The position numbers and the translations under genes were made by a program. Source: Pyrenula massariospora (lineage: Eukaryota > Ascomycota > Eurotiomycetes > Pyrenulales > Pyrenulaceae). From it: a stretch of 64,000 nt of DNA. Within the stretch, counting starts at the first letter, position 1; each line of letters begins with the position of its first letter. The DNA lies in NCBI GenBank assembly GCA_021030905.1, contig JAGFMI010000005.1, positions 434,001-498,000 on the forward strand, given 5' to 3'. Positions 54,170-64,000 of the stretch are shown in pieces. A model generated the notes under the pieces. The model made no database searches. It was not told the origin of the DNA and saw only the letters and a list, made by a program, of their open reading frames with translations.

Positions 54170-55033
54170 TCATCGAGAAGAGCGAGCGATGAGCCACTGC
54201 AACACTGCATCCAGATTTGTTTCTTCTTTAGCACTGATCCCATAACAGCTGATCTCCCGATGCGTGATGCTCTTGAGATTGAGCTTCTCAATCAAATCAT
54301 CCACAGGGAGCTTGTTTGGAAGGTCAGATTTGTTCCCAAGGACCAACAACGGCGTGTTCTCCAAGCTCGGCTTTGACAGAAGCATGTGGAGCTCTTCTCG
54401 GGCTACGGGCAATGCTTCTTTATCAGCAGCATCTACCACAAACCTGTGAATCTCAGTGAAGAATTTCCCAAATCGCTGCAAGTCTCTTACACGATCGCAT
54501 TCACATCTCTGCAGTATCGCTCCCACATAGATCTAAACCTTGGTTGACCGCCTAGGTCCCAACTAGAACAAGATAAGTAGATGAGCGACACAGGATACTA
54601 CACGCATATCCTACCAGACAAGAGTAACGTGGCCTTTCTGAACCTTCTTTTGGCCCACACCGATAGTGGGGATGGTGCTGTGAAGATGTCAGTGAGATGG
54701 GCAGCGCAGATTCTCTTTTGCTCAAAACGTACTCAATTGTGAACTCACCCCCCTCATCGCTTGTGATTAGTATGATAGACTCCCGTTTTCGAGTAGGTAA
54801 CTTCACTCACAGACATCACCCTTAAAAGAGATGTTTTCCCTGCATTCTGAAGGCCAACGATCGTAATGTTTAACTCAGTCGACCTTATGCCAAAACAAAT
54901 CTTAGATCATCGCCATGGAAAGCATGGGTAGAAAACCCGGCGAGTTCAGCCTGTATGTGGCTGGCAGATCCAAGGTCGCTTACCAGAATAGTTTCAAGAA
55001 AAAATCGTAAATCCAACGAAAAAAAGATGCCAT
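54170..55033 (-). CDS. Arf-like small GTPase Arl8
   Basis: Lysosome/vacuole-associated Arf-like GTPase, 183 residues. Six exons in gene order: 54984-55033, 54811-54883, 54733-54752, 54615-54677, 54491-54562, 54170-54443. N-terminal amphipathic [17 protein letters not shown] (no Gly2, so not myristoylated, as in Arl8). P-loop [14 protein letters not shown] spans exon 2; the 20-nt exon 3 supplies GGEFTI, switch 1 is TIPTIG; switch 2 region [21 protein letters not shown] in [30 protein letters not shown] at the end is the Arl8 signature. The switch 1 text [15 protein letters not shown] is slightly unlike the usual GFNMKRV. Divergent from the Pol I gene. Confidence 0.93.
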
Positions 55034-55549
55034 TCTCAAAGTATGATATTGAACGAGCAACTTATGGAAGGAATGCGGCTCCTCGACAGAAATTCAGCGG
55101 TCAAACAGGTATTGCAAGATTTCTTTTAATCTTTCATGTTTCTGCTCCAGGATTTAACTCTTCTATAGATATTTTTGAAAATGAAAGTCCCGTAGCGATA
55201 AAATGATGAGGGGAAGACAGGAACTTTGTTGGAGTCGGTATGCAGGCTGCAGATGATCGTCAGAAGTCTCACTGGCCTGTGCTTTAGCGGAGAAGCGCTC
55301 GGCGGCCTTTGCCGTTCTAGGTCATTCTAATCATCACGTGCCGATAAATAAAAAGTGGATCCTTTTAGATATTTTGCGCCGAATGAACGTCCCTAGTGTG
55401 CAAGACCATCGTAATTGCAACCAAAGAATCCCAGCCTAACTAGGGCCTCCTAGTGGACTTCTTACCCATCATAATTCTCTCATAATCTACACCCAGAGGA
55501 TTTGCCCTGAAATTGCCTAGCTCTCCTTGACCATGCATTTGCAGACGCC
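55034..55549. promoter_or_regulatory. divergent promoter region, ARL8 and Pol I RPA2 genes
   Basis: 516 bases between head-to-head ATGs. An upstream ATG at 55533, 17 bases before the RPA2 ATG and out of frame, opens a 62-codon overlapping frame. Confidence 0.5.
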
Positions 55550-58500
55550 ATGCCTTCCACTACAAGTACGCAATGGTCAGTGGAGTATGATACACTTCGA
55601 CGGCAAAAACTATTCTCAGAACCACCGAATGACGGTACAGCATATCCTGCCCTTGCACAGACCATCAAACCTCACGTTGAGTCTTTCAACGCTCTCTTCG
55701 AAGACGCGAAGACATTAAACGCTGGTCTTCAGGACATAGGGACGTACATTGTTACAGATGGAGACATTAAAAATGCAGCTGGAGAAGTGGAGTCTAAGAA
55801 CAGATTGTCTTTGCGGCTGCGAGAAGTTACCCTCGAGAGACCTACAATACCACCTTCCAACAAGTTTACGACGACGAACCGCAATATCTATCCTGCAGAA
55901 TGCCGAGAACGCCATGTCACGTATCGTGGAAAATTACGCGCGAGACTTGAGTATCAGGTCAATCATGGTCCATGGAAAGAATCGATCCGGGAATTAGGAC
56001 AAATGCCGATCATGTTGAGATCGAATCGGTGTCACCTGGAGAATTTAACTCCACATCAGCTCGTTCAACGCAAAGAAGAAACGGAAGAGCTCGGTGGCTA
56101 CTTTGTCATCAACGGGAATGAGAAGTTAATTAGATTGCTGGTTGTCTCGAAGAGAAATTATCCTTTAGCAATTAGTCGTAACGCGTTCTCAAAAAGAGGG
56201 CCCGGGTTCACGAGCTATGGCGTACAGATTCGGTCTGTGAGACCGGATCAGACATCTCAAACTAATGTACTCCATTACCTTAGTGATGGAAATGTGACTT
56301 TCAGGTTTTCATGGAGGAAGGCTGAATATCTGGTCCCTGTCGCCATGATCTTGAATGCCCTTATCGAAACAAACGACAGAGAGATCTTTGAGAATCTTGT
56401 GGGCTCTGCATCGTCAAGTGGCGCCAAAAACACATTCGTAACCGATCGAGTTGAGCTGCTCCTCAGAACATACAAGGCATATGGACTCAAAGGGAGCGCA
56501 CAGACAAGAGCTTATCTAGGAGAAAAATTCCGGCCAGTGTTGGGTGTTCCGTCTAACATGCCTTTTCAAGAAGCAGGAGGGGAGTTCTTACGACGAGTTG
56601 TGCTTCCACATCTAGGCAATCAGGACGTTACAGACGAGCAAGATCGAGACAAATTCAATCTGTTACTCTTCATGATTCGCAAATTGTATACAGTGGCTGC
56701 TGGTGATTGTTCGGTAGACAATGCGGATGCCGTCGCAAATCAAGAAGTTTTGCTAGGGGGTTTCTTGTACGGCATGATCCTCAAGGAAAAGATTCAAGAA
56801 TATTTGTCGACCGTTGGGGCTCAGGCAAGGCAATGGTCAATACAAAAAAATGGTCTACGATTCTCGGACCCTGCATTTGACAAAGATTTTCTGCCCCGAA
56901 TAGTTCGTAGGACGAATGAGAATATTGGCGGAGCGCTCGAATATTTTCTATCGACGGGCAATTTGAACAGCCCATCAGGGTTGGATTTACAACAAGTTTC
57001 AGGTTTTACGGTTGTTGCCGAGAAAATCAATTTCTATCGATTTATTAGTCATTTCCGGATGATTCACAGAGGCAGCTTCTTCGCTGAATTAAAGACAACC
57101 ACAGTTAGAAAACTCCTTCCCGAAAGCTGGGGATTTCTTTGCCCTGTACATACACCTGATGGTGCTCCTTGTGGATTGCTCAACCATCTCGCCCACCAAT
57201 GCAGAGTACAAGTGAGAGCAATTGATGTTTCGAAAGTGGAGACTGCGCTCAGGAGGCTTGAGCTTTCTTCCTCGCCTTCCGTTGATATGGACGAGAGCGT
57301 TTCAGTACAGCTAGATGGTAGGATCCTCGGATACTGCAGCCCTCATCAAGCACGATTTATGGCCCATACACTCCGATTCTGGAAGGTGAAAGGAGAAAAC
57401 GAAATCCCGTTAGAATTGGAAATTGGGTATGTACCCAATTCCAACGGTGGACAATTTCCAGGGCTATATCTATTCTCGGAGCCAGCGAGAATGCTTCGGC
57501 CCGTCAACTTCCTACCACTTGACAGGGTTGATTTGGTAGGTCCCTTTGAGCAACCTTACATGGAAATAGCGTGCCTACCGCAAGACATCATCTCCGCCGT
57601 AACAACCCATATCGAGGTCGAGCCTACCAATATTCTCTCTATTCTTGCAAATATGACCCCATTCTCAAATTTCAACCAATCCCCTCGAAATATGTATCAA
57701 TGCCAAATGAGCAAGCAAGCCATGGGCACACCAGGGGCCGCAATGGAATACAGAACGGACAATAAAGCCTACAGATTGCAAACTGGCCAGACGCCTATAG
57801 TTCGACCTCCTATGTACAATCAATATGGCCTTGACAATTTCCCCAACGGCATGAACGCAGTCGTAGCTGTGATTTCGTATACTGGGTATGACATGGACGA
57901 CGCGATGATCATCAACAAATCTTCTCACGAGCGTGGGTTCGGTGACGGTACGATTTTCAAGACGAAAGTGTATCCTCTGGAGGAGAAAACTCGAGCAAGA
58001 AATACGAAGACAGACATCAAAAAGCTATTTGGCTTTGCTCCAGGCGGACTTATTGAGAGCAGATGGCGTAACTCTCTAGACGAAGACGGCCTGCCCTATA
58101 TTGGAAATCAGGTGAAAGACGGCGATATTGTCGCTGCTTTTCACAATGTTATGTTCGATCCGGAGAAGAATAAGTATATCAATCTAGATGGGCGAACCCA
58201 ATTTCTCAGGTACAAGGACAATGAGGAGGGCTACATCGACCAGGTGCGGCTGCTCGGCGCAGAGACCGGCACTGATCCCTGTCAAGTCATCAGTATCAAA
58301 TACCGTATACCTCGACGACCCGTTATCGGCGACAAATTTTCTTCACGCCATGGTCAGAAAGGAGTTTGCTCCCAGCTGTGGCCCGCCATCGATATGCCAT
58401 TCTCTGAGTCTGGCATTCAACCTGATGTCATTATTAATCCTCATGCCTTCCCTTCTCGAATGACAATCGGAATGTTTATTGAATCTCTTGCCGGAAAGGC

Positions 58501-59197
58501 TGGGGCTTTGCATGGCCTTGCTCAAGACTCTACGCCGTTTCGCTTCACCGAAGACGACACGGCAGCAGACTATTTCGGCCATCAGCTTAAGACCGCAGGC
58601 TTTAATTTCCATGGCAATGAGCCTATGTACAGCGGCATTACAGGCCAGGAATTCGCTGCTGATATTTATCTAGGTGTTGTCTTCTATCAGCGCCTACGCC
58701 ACATGGTGAACGACAAATTCCAAGTTCGTACCACTGGGCCAGTGAACGCTCAGACAGGTCAGCCGGTCAAGGGTCGTGCGAAGGGAGGGGGAATTCGCGT
58801 TGGTGAAATGGAGCGCGACTCACTTCTCGCACATGGCACTGTATACCTCCTGCAGGATCGACTGATGAATTGCTCCGACGCAACAAAGGCTTGGATTTGC
58901 AGAGCGTGTGGTAGCTTTCTCAGCACCCAAGCGGCGGTCACTGGATTCAATATGAGTATCCAGAATCGACGAGGCGGAGCAAGAGGTATGCTTCCGAGCA
59001 GCATTGTGAGGTGCAGAGCCTGTGCGAGAGAGGCAGGGTACAGTGACTCTAAGGCTAGCGTGTGGGAGGATGGGCTAGGGAGAAAATATGTCGGTGGCGA
59101 GGACACGACGGTCGTGACAGTGCCAGGAGTATTAAAGTATCTAGACGTGGAATTGTCATCTATGGGAGTGAAGATGAAATTTGGCATTTCGCCGTAA
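55550..59197 (+). CDS. RPA2: DNA-directed RNA polymerase I second-largest subunit (Rpa2/RPA135)
   Basis: Transcribes 35S rRNA in the nucleolus as part of Pol I. 1,215 residues in one exon, the family's usual length. Domains in order: protrusion (SVEYDTLRRQKLF at the start, LRARLEYQVNHGPW), lobe/fork (GGYFVINGNEKLIRLL, FRMIHRGSFFAELKTTTVRKL, PESWGFLCPVHTPDGAPCGL), hybrid-binding domain (GYDMDDAMIINKSSHERGF, GDKFSSRHGQKGVCSQLWP near residue 925) and the C-terminal Zn site (CRACGSFLSTQ and VRCRACARE). The FRMIHRGSFF text marks Pol I rather than Pol II or III. Confidence 0.97.
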   Translation: MPSTTSTQWSVEYDTLRRQKLFSEPPNDGTAYPALAQTIKPHVESFNALFEDAKTLNAGLQDIGTYIVTDGDIKNAAGEVESKNRLSLRLREVTLERPTIPPSNKFTTTNRNIYPAECRERHVTYRGKLRARLEYQVNHGPWKESIRELGQMPIMLRSNRCHLENLTPHQLVQRKEETEELGGYFVINGNEKLIRLLVVSKRNYPLAISRNAFSKRGPGFTSYGVQIRSVRPDQTSQTNVLHYLSDGNVTFRFSWRKAEYLVPVAMILNALIETNDREIFENLVGSASSSGAKNTFVTDRVELLLRTYKAYGLKGSAQTRAYLGEKFRPVLGVPSNMPFQEAGGEFLRRVVLPHLGNQDVTDEQDRDKFNLLLFMIRKLYTVAAGDCSVDNADAVANQEVLLGGFLYGMILKEKIQEYLSTVGAQARQWSIQKNGLRFSDPAFDKDFLPRIVRRTNENIGGALEYFLSTGNLNSPSGLDLQQVSGFTVVAEKINFYRFISHFRMIHRGSFFAELKTTTVRKLLPESWGFLCPVHTPDGAPCGLLNHLAHQCRVQVRAIDVSKVETALRRLELSSSPSVDMDESVSVQLDGRILGYCSPHQARFMAHTLRFWKVKGENEIPLELEIGYVPNSNGGQFPGLYLFSEPARMLRPVNFLPLDRVDLVGPFEQPYMEIACLPQDIISAVTTHIEVEPTNILSILANMTPFSNFNQSPRNMYQCQMSKQAMGTPGAAMEYRTDNKAYRLQTGQTPIVRPPMYNQYGLDNFPNGMNAVVAVISYTGYDMDDAMIINKSSHERGFGDGTIFKTKVYPLEEKTRARNTKTDIKKLFGFAPGGLIESRWRNSLDEDGLPYIGNQVKDGDIVAAFHNVMFDPEKNKYINLDGRTQFLRYKDNEEGYIDQVRLLGAETGTDPCQVISIKYRIPRRPVIGDKFSSRHGQKGVCSQLWPAIDMPFSESGIQPDVIINPHAFPSRMTIGMFIESLAGKAGALHGLAQDSTPFRFTEDDTAADYFGHQLKTAGFNFHGNEPMYSGITGQEFAADIYLGVVFYQRLRHMVNDKFQVRTTGPVNAQTGQPVKGRAKGGGIRVGEMERDSLLAHGTVYLLQDRLMNCSDATKAWICRACGSFLSTQAAVTGFNMSIQNRRGGARGMLPSSIVRCRACAREAGYSDSKASVWEDGLGRKYVGGEDTTVVTVPGVLKYLDVELSSMGVKMKFGISP

Positions 59198-59866
59198 AAA
59201 AAAATAACAAAAGCTTTCGAAAGTTCTATTGTCTACAAAATTTTGATTCGAAGGGTGAAGTAAGGAATTGGTGTTCGCTTTGCACATGAGCATTACAAGC
59301 CCGACTAAGAACCAGAATTAACATTGAGAGTCATAAGAACAGTGTACAGCACAAGTTGCAATTCTCTCTCAGGTTTTTGTGCCATTCTGGCGCCTTCCTG
59401 CGAGGAAAGCATATGCAAAGTGGATTTTGTAGACCTGCTAATAAGGTGACGGCCGCTCGTGCACGATATCGTGCCAACGGAACATGAATTTTTTTTTTAT
59501 TTGCACGACCCGATAGTCTTTTCGGAAGAATTAGAGTTTCTAAAAGTTCGGTAAGAAATTAAACAAAGATAGGCCAGATTGGAAACTGGAGGTACTATAT
59601 CACGCTATACCTATTAACAGGAAGCAAAATAGTATTTCCGCTCCGATGCGGAACACCTTTAAGGTACTGCGCGCTCAATACAAGCCTGCGCGTCGACAGG
59701 TATTGCAGGAGCCAATATGCACCAGACGAGCCCGAGGCAACTCAACTTGCTTGGATCGACGTTGCTTCAAGATACCGATCTGATTGCCGTGTGATTACCC
59801 TCCATTCTTTAATTGCTCCGAGATGAATACCTGAAATAGCGAACTTGACTCCACCAACCTATCATC
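59198..59866. other. intergenic, RPA2 to SSR4
   Basis: 669 bases, AT-rich, with a T run near 59490. No gene supported. Confidence 0.4.
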
Positions 59867-62050
59867 ATGCAAAACATGGCAGATCCAGCGGCAGGAGTAG
59901 CGCAACAGCTAGTAAGATAATCTTAAGCAAGCCATGGTGTAAATCTGCTAACATGTGGCTAGCTTCCGCACGTACATCTAGTCTCAAAGTATCGCTATCC
60001 AACCATCAACGCCCCTTCCATCGAAACGATCGTGAAATACCTCTCTGAAGCGCCAAAGATTGTTAATCTCCAGCCTATGTACTGGACGTACCTTGATGCA
60101 CCTGCAGATGGAACATTGATGCTGGTCTGGCAGCCCTTGAATTATCTTAGTACGAATTTTGCAAGTGACGGTTATATTTGGGGCGACGTTGAGCAAGCCT
60201 TTTCCTCAGAGTCTCAGGGTTACGTGAGTGAAGTCTTTCGAAAGGACCTGTCAGTGAAGGCTCTAACTTATGTCCAACAGACCGTAGAGCTCTACGCGCA
60301 TCGCTCAGGGTTTCGACCTGGCGAAACGGAAGCTACTCATTCCCGCAAACGTTATCGCTTAACCCCCAAAAGCGACAGGCCCCCATGCGATCCTTCCCTC
60401 TGGCTAATACACTACTCCCGAGCCGACCCACGAGATCACACGCTCGCGAATAGAATACCCATCTTGCCGCCGGTGCAAGCCATCCTTTCTCATCGCAGGA
60501 CACTCCAGCAACACGGCAGCCTTCCCCGCAAAGAATTTATGTTTAACGACAAGAGCAATTGGCCAGTCATCAACATGCCAACGGGTTTGAGTGGCCAAGC
60601 ATTTCCTCAACTCAATAATATGGCGAACACGTTACGCCAACAACAGCAGGCTTTCATGAACCAAAGTGATAATTCTGCCATGACTGGCCCCTCCCCTAAT
60701 AGACCCGGCGCTATCCGAAATCATCTGCGCGGACCCAGTGCCAGCATGCCTGCTGCAATCGAGGTGTCCCTTGAAGAGGAGGAGGATGTTTCGAGGGGAG
60801 ACATAATGGATTTTATGACGCCAAGGGATATCGCTCTTACAAGGTACAAGCAGCATCACGAATGGATGGAGGAGATATTTGCATCGCCCTACTCCACCAA
60901 ATCAATCGTACCTACTGATCTCGGTCTTGGCCGAAAAGGTGAACTTGAAGGCTTCACGAGAGGTTTCTTTCATGCACCGGCCTCACGAGACGCAACCTCC
61001 ACCAGTGATCAATTAGGAGCAGATGGAGAGACTACTGCTTGGGTGAAAGTAGGGAAGATGAAAGATGGAAAAGCAGAAGAATTTGGAAAGCGGGCCGATG
61101 ACCTGCTTGCGAATACGCAAGTGGAAATCAAGAGAATGAATGAAGCTCATGAGCGACGAATAAGGAAGCTCAAAAAGTCTGACTTCTTTGTGACTGCAGC
61201 GAAAAAGCTTGAGTCTGCGCCATTCGCAGCAGAGAAGTCTACTGGTGATGATCGTGAGACATACGAGGATATAGTTAAACAGGTCGAAGATTTTTATGAT
61301 GTTAAGGTCTTTCCGCTCGACGAACTTGACCCTGTGATGATCCAAAAAGGCGGTTCGCTTGACAATCCTGTCGAGTTCTCTACTCCAAACGGCGACGCTG
61401 AGAATGGCGATGATGGAGTCAAAGTTCCTGATGCCGTAATGGATGGCATGGGCGAAACATTCGCGGAAGAACCACAGCCACCGCAACAAGAAGAACCACA
61501 ACCTCCAGCAGAACCCAACGTCTCCACCCCACAGGCAGACGTTGCGATCGAAGCTGACAGCACTATACCCTTACTCGAAGACCAATTGGCAGGAGATGCC
61601 GAAATGACGGGGCTCGATATTACGCCTACAAACGACCAATCCGCCGCTCTAGTAGATGATTGGGTTCTCGTCAATGACAGCCCTTCCAAGCCATCCTCAA
61701 ACCACCAAACGCCTACTGCAGAAGCACTTCAAGATCAGCAAGAAGAACCGCCAACTCAACTACCACCGGCCGAAAGCACTCCGCAACCAACAGCCATCAC
61801 TGGTCTCACCCCGACTGCAACTGGTCTGACCCCTACCGCGACTGGAGAGCAAACAGACACCACGCCAGCGGAGCTAGGCGCGGATTTTGACATTAGCGCC
61901 AATTTCGACTCAGCGGGAGATGCTTTAGATGCGTATGGACAGGAGCATGGTGGAGACCATGCCGACTTGGAGTTGGATGACATCGGCATGGGCGATTTGG
62001 ATGATTCGGCGTTTGGGCAGGCGTTTCATCCGCCGGAGGAGGAAGGTTGA
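59867..62050 (+). CDS. SSR4: SWI/SNF and RSC complexes subunit Ssr4
   Basis: Chromatin-remodelling subunit, nuclear. 710 residues, exons 59867-59911 and 59963-62050. Exon 1 (MQNMADPAAGVAQQL) joins LPHVHLVSKYRYPTINAP, and the N-terminal Ssr4 domain continues with VNLQPMYWTYLDAPADGTLM, VWQPL and GYIWGDVEQAF. A conserved C-terminal block near 270-320 has GDIMDFMTPRDIALTRYKQH, HEWMEEIFASPYS and PTDLGLGRKGELEG. The last 250 residues are acidic, Pro/Gln-rich and disordered, with a short tandem TGLTPTA repeat near residue 628. No paralog in the window. Confidence 0.92.
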
Positions 62051-62689
62051 CCCACGGGAGGACTTATACACGTTGTTTAGTCAAAATCGTTTTGAGATTA
62101 TTAGCATATGCGGCGTTTTGCAAATACCTTTCTTTGACATTTTTGATCAGGATGAGTTCATGTAAGCCGTCTAGGGAAAGAGCAATGCTGGCTTGCAAAA
62201 TGGAAGAACGGCATCTATTTTAGCGCTCGGATACTATCCGGTTAGGAGGTCTAACTGTGCTGGCAAGGTCCATGAGCTAGATATATGAATGGTCAGAGCA
62301 TGATATGATACAGACAATGGATCAGAGCGATTTGCGTCTGCTTCTCGGCCCGGGCTTGATTGTAATAGGGGAAAGGCGACCAGGCGCCAACAGCGCGCCT
62401 ACGGTGAAGCCCACACCGCAAAATCGAAAGGCCATCATGGGCAACCCCCATCAACTAATAGGGGCATGGAGCGAATCCCCCAGATCAGCCTACTATCTAG
62501 GGTTAGTGAGTCCGGAGCCCGAAAGTTCTTCGGTTCTCTGTGCTCCCTGGGTTAGCCCCTGGGCATGGCCGCTTGGGTGTAGCCGCCTAGATGCTCCCCT
62601 GCCAGCAGGTACAATTTTCCAGACGTAACCGGCTGCAGAGTAGCCTCACGTTTGATAATAACCCCTTAGTGAGTATTGAATTAGAGATG
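62051..62689. other. convergent intergenic region, SSR4 and SDR gene
   Basis: 639 bases between converging stop codons. The 107-codon frame at 62305-62628 has no motif. Confidence 0.4.
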
Positions 62690-63791
62690 CTAAGTACTAT
62701 TCCTCCGCCCACAGATGCGTTCAAAGGTATCAACCGTATGCTTCCATACCAGCTCCCCTACACCGTCCTTCATGTATTCATCTAGTATTGCTCGGTTTCC
62801 GGTAGGGTTTCCATTCCAGTCCAAAAGATAACCACCGCTCCCTTTGACACCATCACTCCCGGGTGCAGATGCGCTGTTCATAGCCCCCCTCGCCGAGTAT
62901 ACCTCGCTTGTTGCCGCAAACAGATGTCTCTGTCCACTTTCTTCGATTGGGATGACCCATGGTCTCAACAGTACGTACGCTAAGTTCATGAGCGGACGCG
63001 AGAAGAAACCAAGTCCCTGCGAGATATTCGTGTGCACCCAGCCTGGAAACGCGTGCACAAACCCAACATTGGGGTGCTTGGTTGCAAGATAGCCAACCAT
63101 GAGACTGTTCATTGTCGTCGCATGGTCATGAGCGTGGCGCAGCGTGTAATTGCTCTCCTTCTTCAAGCTTAAATCGTCCAGGATCAGCTTACCTTCTTTG
63201 CCAGCGCTTAGGACAGACAGCACGCGGGCGGTCTGTCCACTCGCCGCAGCTGTCTGCAACAGAGGTAACAGATTCGTCACAAAACGCCAGCGGGAGTAAA
63301 AGTTGAGGGCGAGCTTCTTGTCGAGCCCTTCAGGAGTTTCATCGCGTCCGCGCGTACTTAGAAAGCCTGCACTGAGGCAGAGTACGTTGACCTTGCTCTC
63401 CTGAGCACAGATGTCGGTGCATACCTCGTCCACATTTTTCAGTATCGTAAAATCTCGAGCGATATGTCTGATAAAGCTGGATGGGTTGATCGAGCGCAGC
63501 TCAGCTGCCACCCTCGCCGCACGTTCATCCTGCCGTCCTATAATGTAGATCCTTGGCGAGACCGTGTGTCGTGCAAACTCTCTAGCAGTTGTCTCCCCGA
63601 TGCCACTGCTAGCGCCGACTGGGCGAAAGTCGTCATTACTAAGTCATTCCAGTAGATGAAAGAATAAGGAGGTGCAACAGGCTCGGTGAAAACAAACGCT
63701 TACCAAACACACCGACAAGCCCTGGACCGACATCTTTGAGTCTAGCGTTTGAAGTTCGGATGAAATCAAGAGAAAGTGGTTTCGGTGCCAT
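62690..63791 (-). CDS. short-chain dehydrogenase/reductase family protein (atypical, no YxxxK)
   Basis: 338 residues; exons in gene order 63704-63791 and 62690-63618. The N-terminal Rossmann motif is rebuilt across the junction as GLVGVFVGASSGIGETTARE (GASSGIG for NAD(P)), followed by PRIYIIGRQDERAARV and VNVLCLSAGFLS, the NAG-like strand 4. VLSVLSAGKEGKL carries the usual Ser. The catalytic YxxxK is not visible: the matching stretch reads HAHDHATTMNSLMVGYLA, then a typical HAFPGWVHTNIS. So it may be a divergent reductase, or no longer a classical dehydrogenase. No clustering with pathway genes inside the window, though its upstream side is cut by the window end. Confidence 0.85.
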
Positions 63792-64000
63792 CAGGAATAT
63801 AGAGCCTACAGCTTCAACTCGACCATGCGATTCAAGCAGAAATGTATAACGATGCTTTCATCTAAATGTGATGCAGGTCTGGTAGACAGTGTCATACCAG
63901 CTGCAGGACCTTCGGACTGAGGCCAGGCCGCTCCTCGCCGCTCCGACTCCGCGTAGGCCATGCTTGCTTATAGCGCAAGTTACTCTATTAAACCACAGAG

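Noticed and set aside
61013-61501. 162-codon minus-strand frame
   Set aside because: Antisense to SSR4; no recognisable protein features beyond chance hydrophobic runs.

Overview
This window is chromosomal DNA of a filamentous ascomycete (Pezizomycotina). The evidence is short GT-AG introns (about 44-183 nt) with CTAAC/CTAAT-like branch points in most genes, genes packed on both strands, and fungal-specific families: Pil1 eisosome protein, RCR protein, DUF3602 GRGGAGN protein, Ssr4, fungal-type thiazole synthase and a Dal5-type permease. Gene content would suit a leotiomycete, but that is a weak guess. I see no transposon, retroelement, CRISPR array, rRNA or convincing tRNA.

Layout. 0.5-9.2 kb, all + strand: cytochrome P450, phosphoglycerate-mutase-family protein, DUF3602 protein, inositol phosphosphingolipid phospholipase C (ISC1-like) and an Swd3/WDR5-like WD40 protein. 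9.4-13.4 kb: polyadenylation factor Pfs2 (-) divergent from a DGAT1-type acyltransferase (+). 14.0-15.7 kb: two tandem, probably paralogous orphan genes (-). 16.8-22 kb: MGST3-like MAPEG protein (+), GMPPA-like sugar nucleotidyltransferase (-), hotdog thioesterase (-). 22.3-32 kb: cytosolic lysyl-tRNA synthetase, a disordered Zn-finger protein, heme A synthase Cox15 (-) and a BTB protein. 32.9-34.9 kb: a fungal transcription-factor-like gene whose middle exon boundary I could not resolve. 35.8-38.7 kb (-): Pil1/Lsp1 eisosome protein, then the thiazole synthase THI4 with a long structured leader. 39.7-47.2 kb (-): a tiny basic protein, an Ala/Gly-rich secreted protein, a single-span Cys-rich membrane protein and an eight-exon MFS permease. 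48.2-55 kb (-): Rtg2-like PPX/GppA protein, proteasome beta-5 (Pre2), RCR protein and the Arf-like GTPase Arl8. 55.5-62 kb (+): RNA polymerase I second-largest subunit and the SWI/SNF-RSC subunit Ssr4. The window closes with an SDR (-).

Most genes are unrelated housekeeping genes. There is no biosynthetic cluster: the P450, SDR and permease are far apart and isolated.

The most interesting element is the THI4 leader (about 38657-39024, minus strand). It holds a complete TPP riboswitch aptamer with an extended P3. Just upstream lie two candidate 5' splice sites, and a 61-nt leader intron precedes them. The last seven exon bases of the proximal donor are perfectly complementary to the aptamer P4 strand. 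Using that donor would retain an upstream ORF that overlaps the THI4 start. This matches the splicing-control logic known for fungal thiamine riboswitches. Other structural oddities are a Pil1 start codon split by an intron, a 20-nt internal exon in Arl8, and 26-nt and 36-nt exons in the permease.
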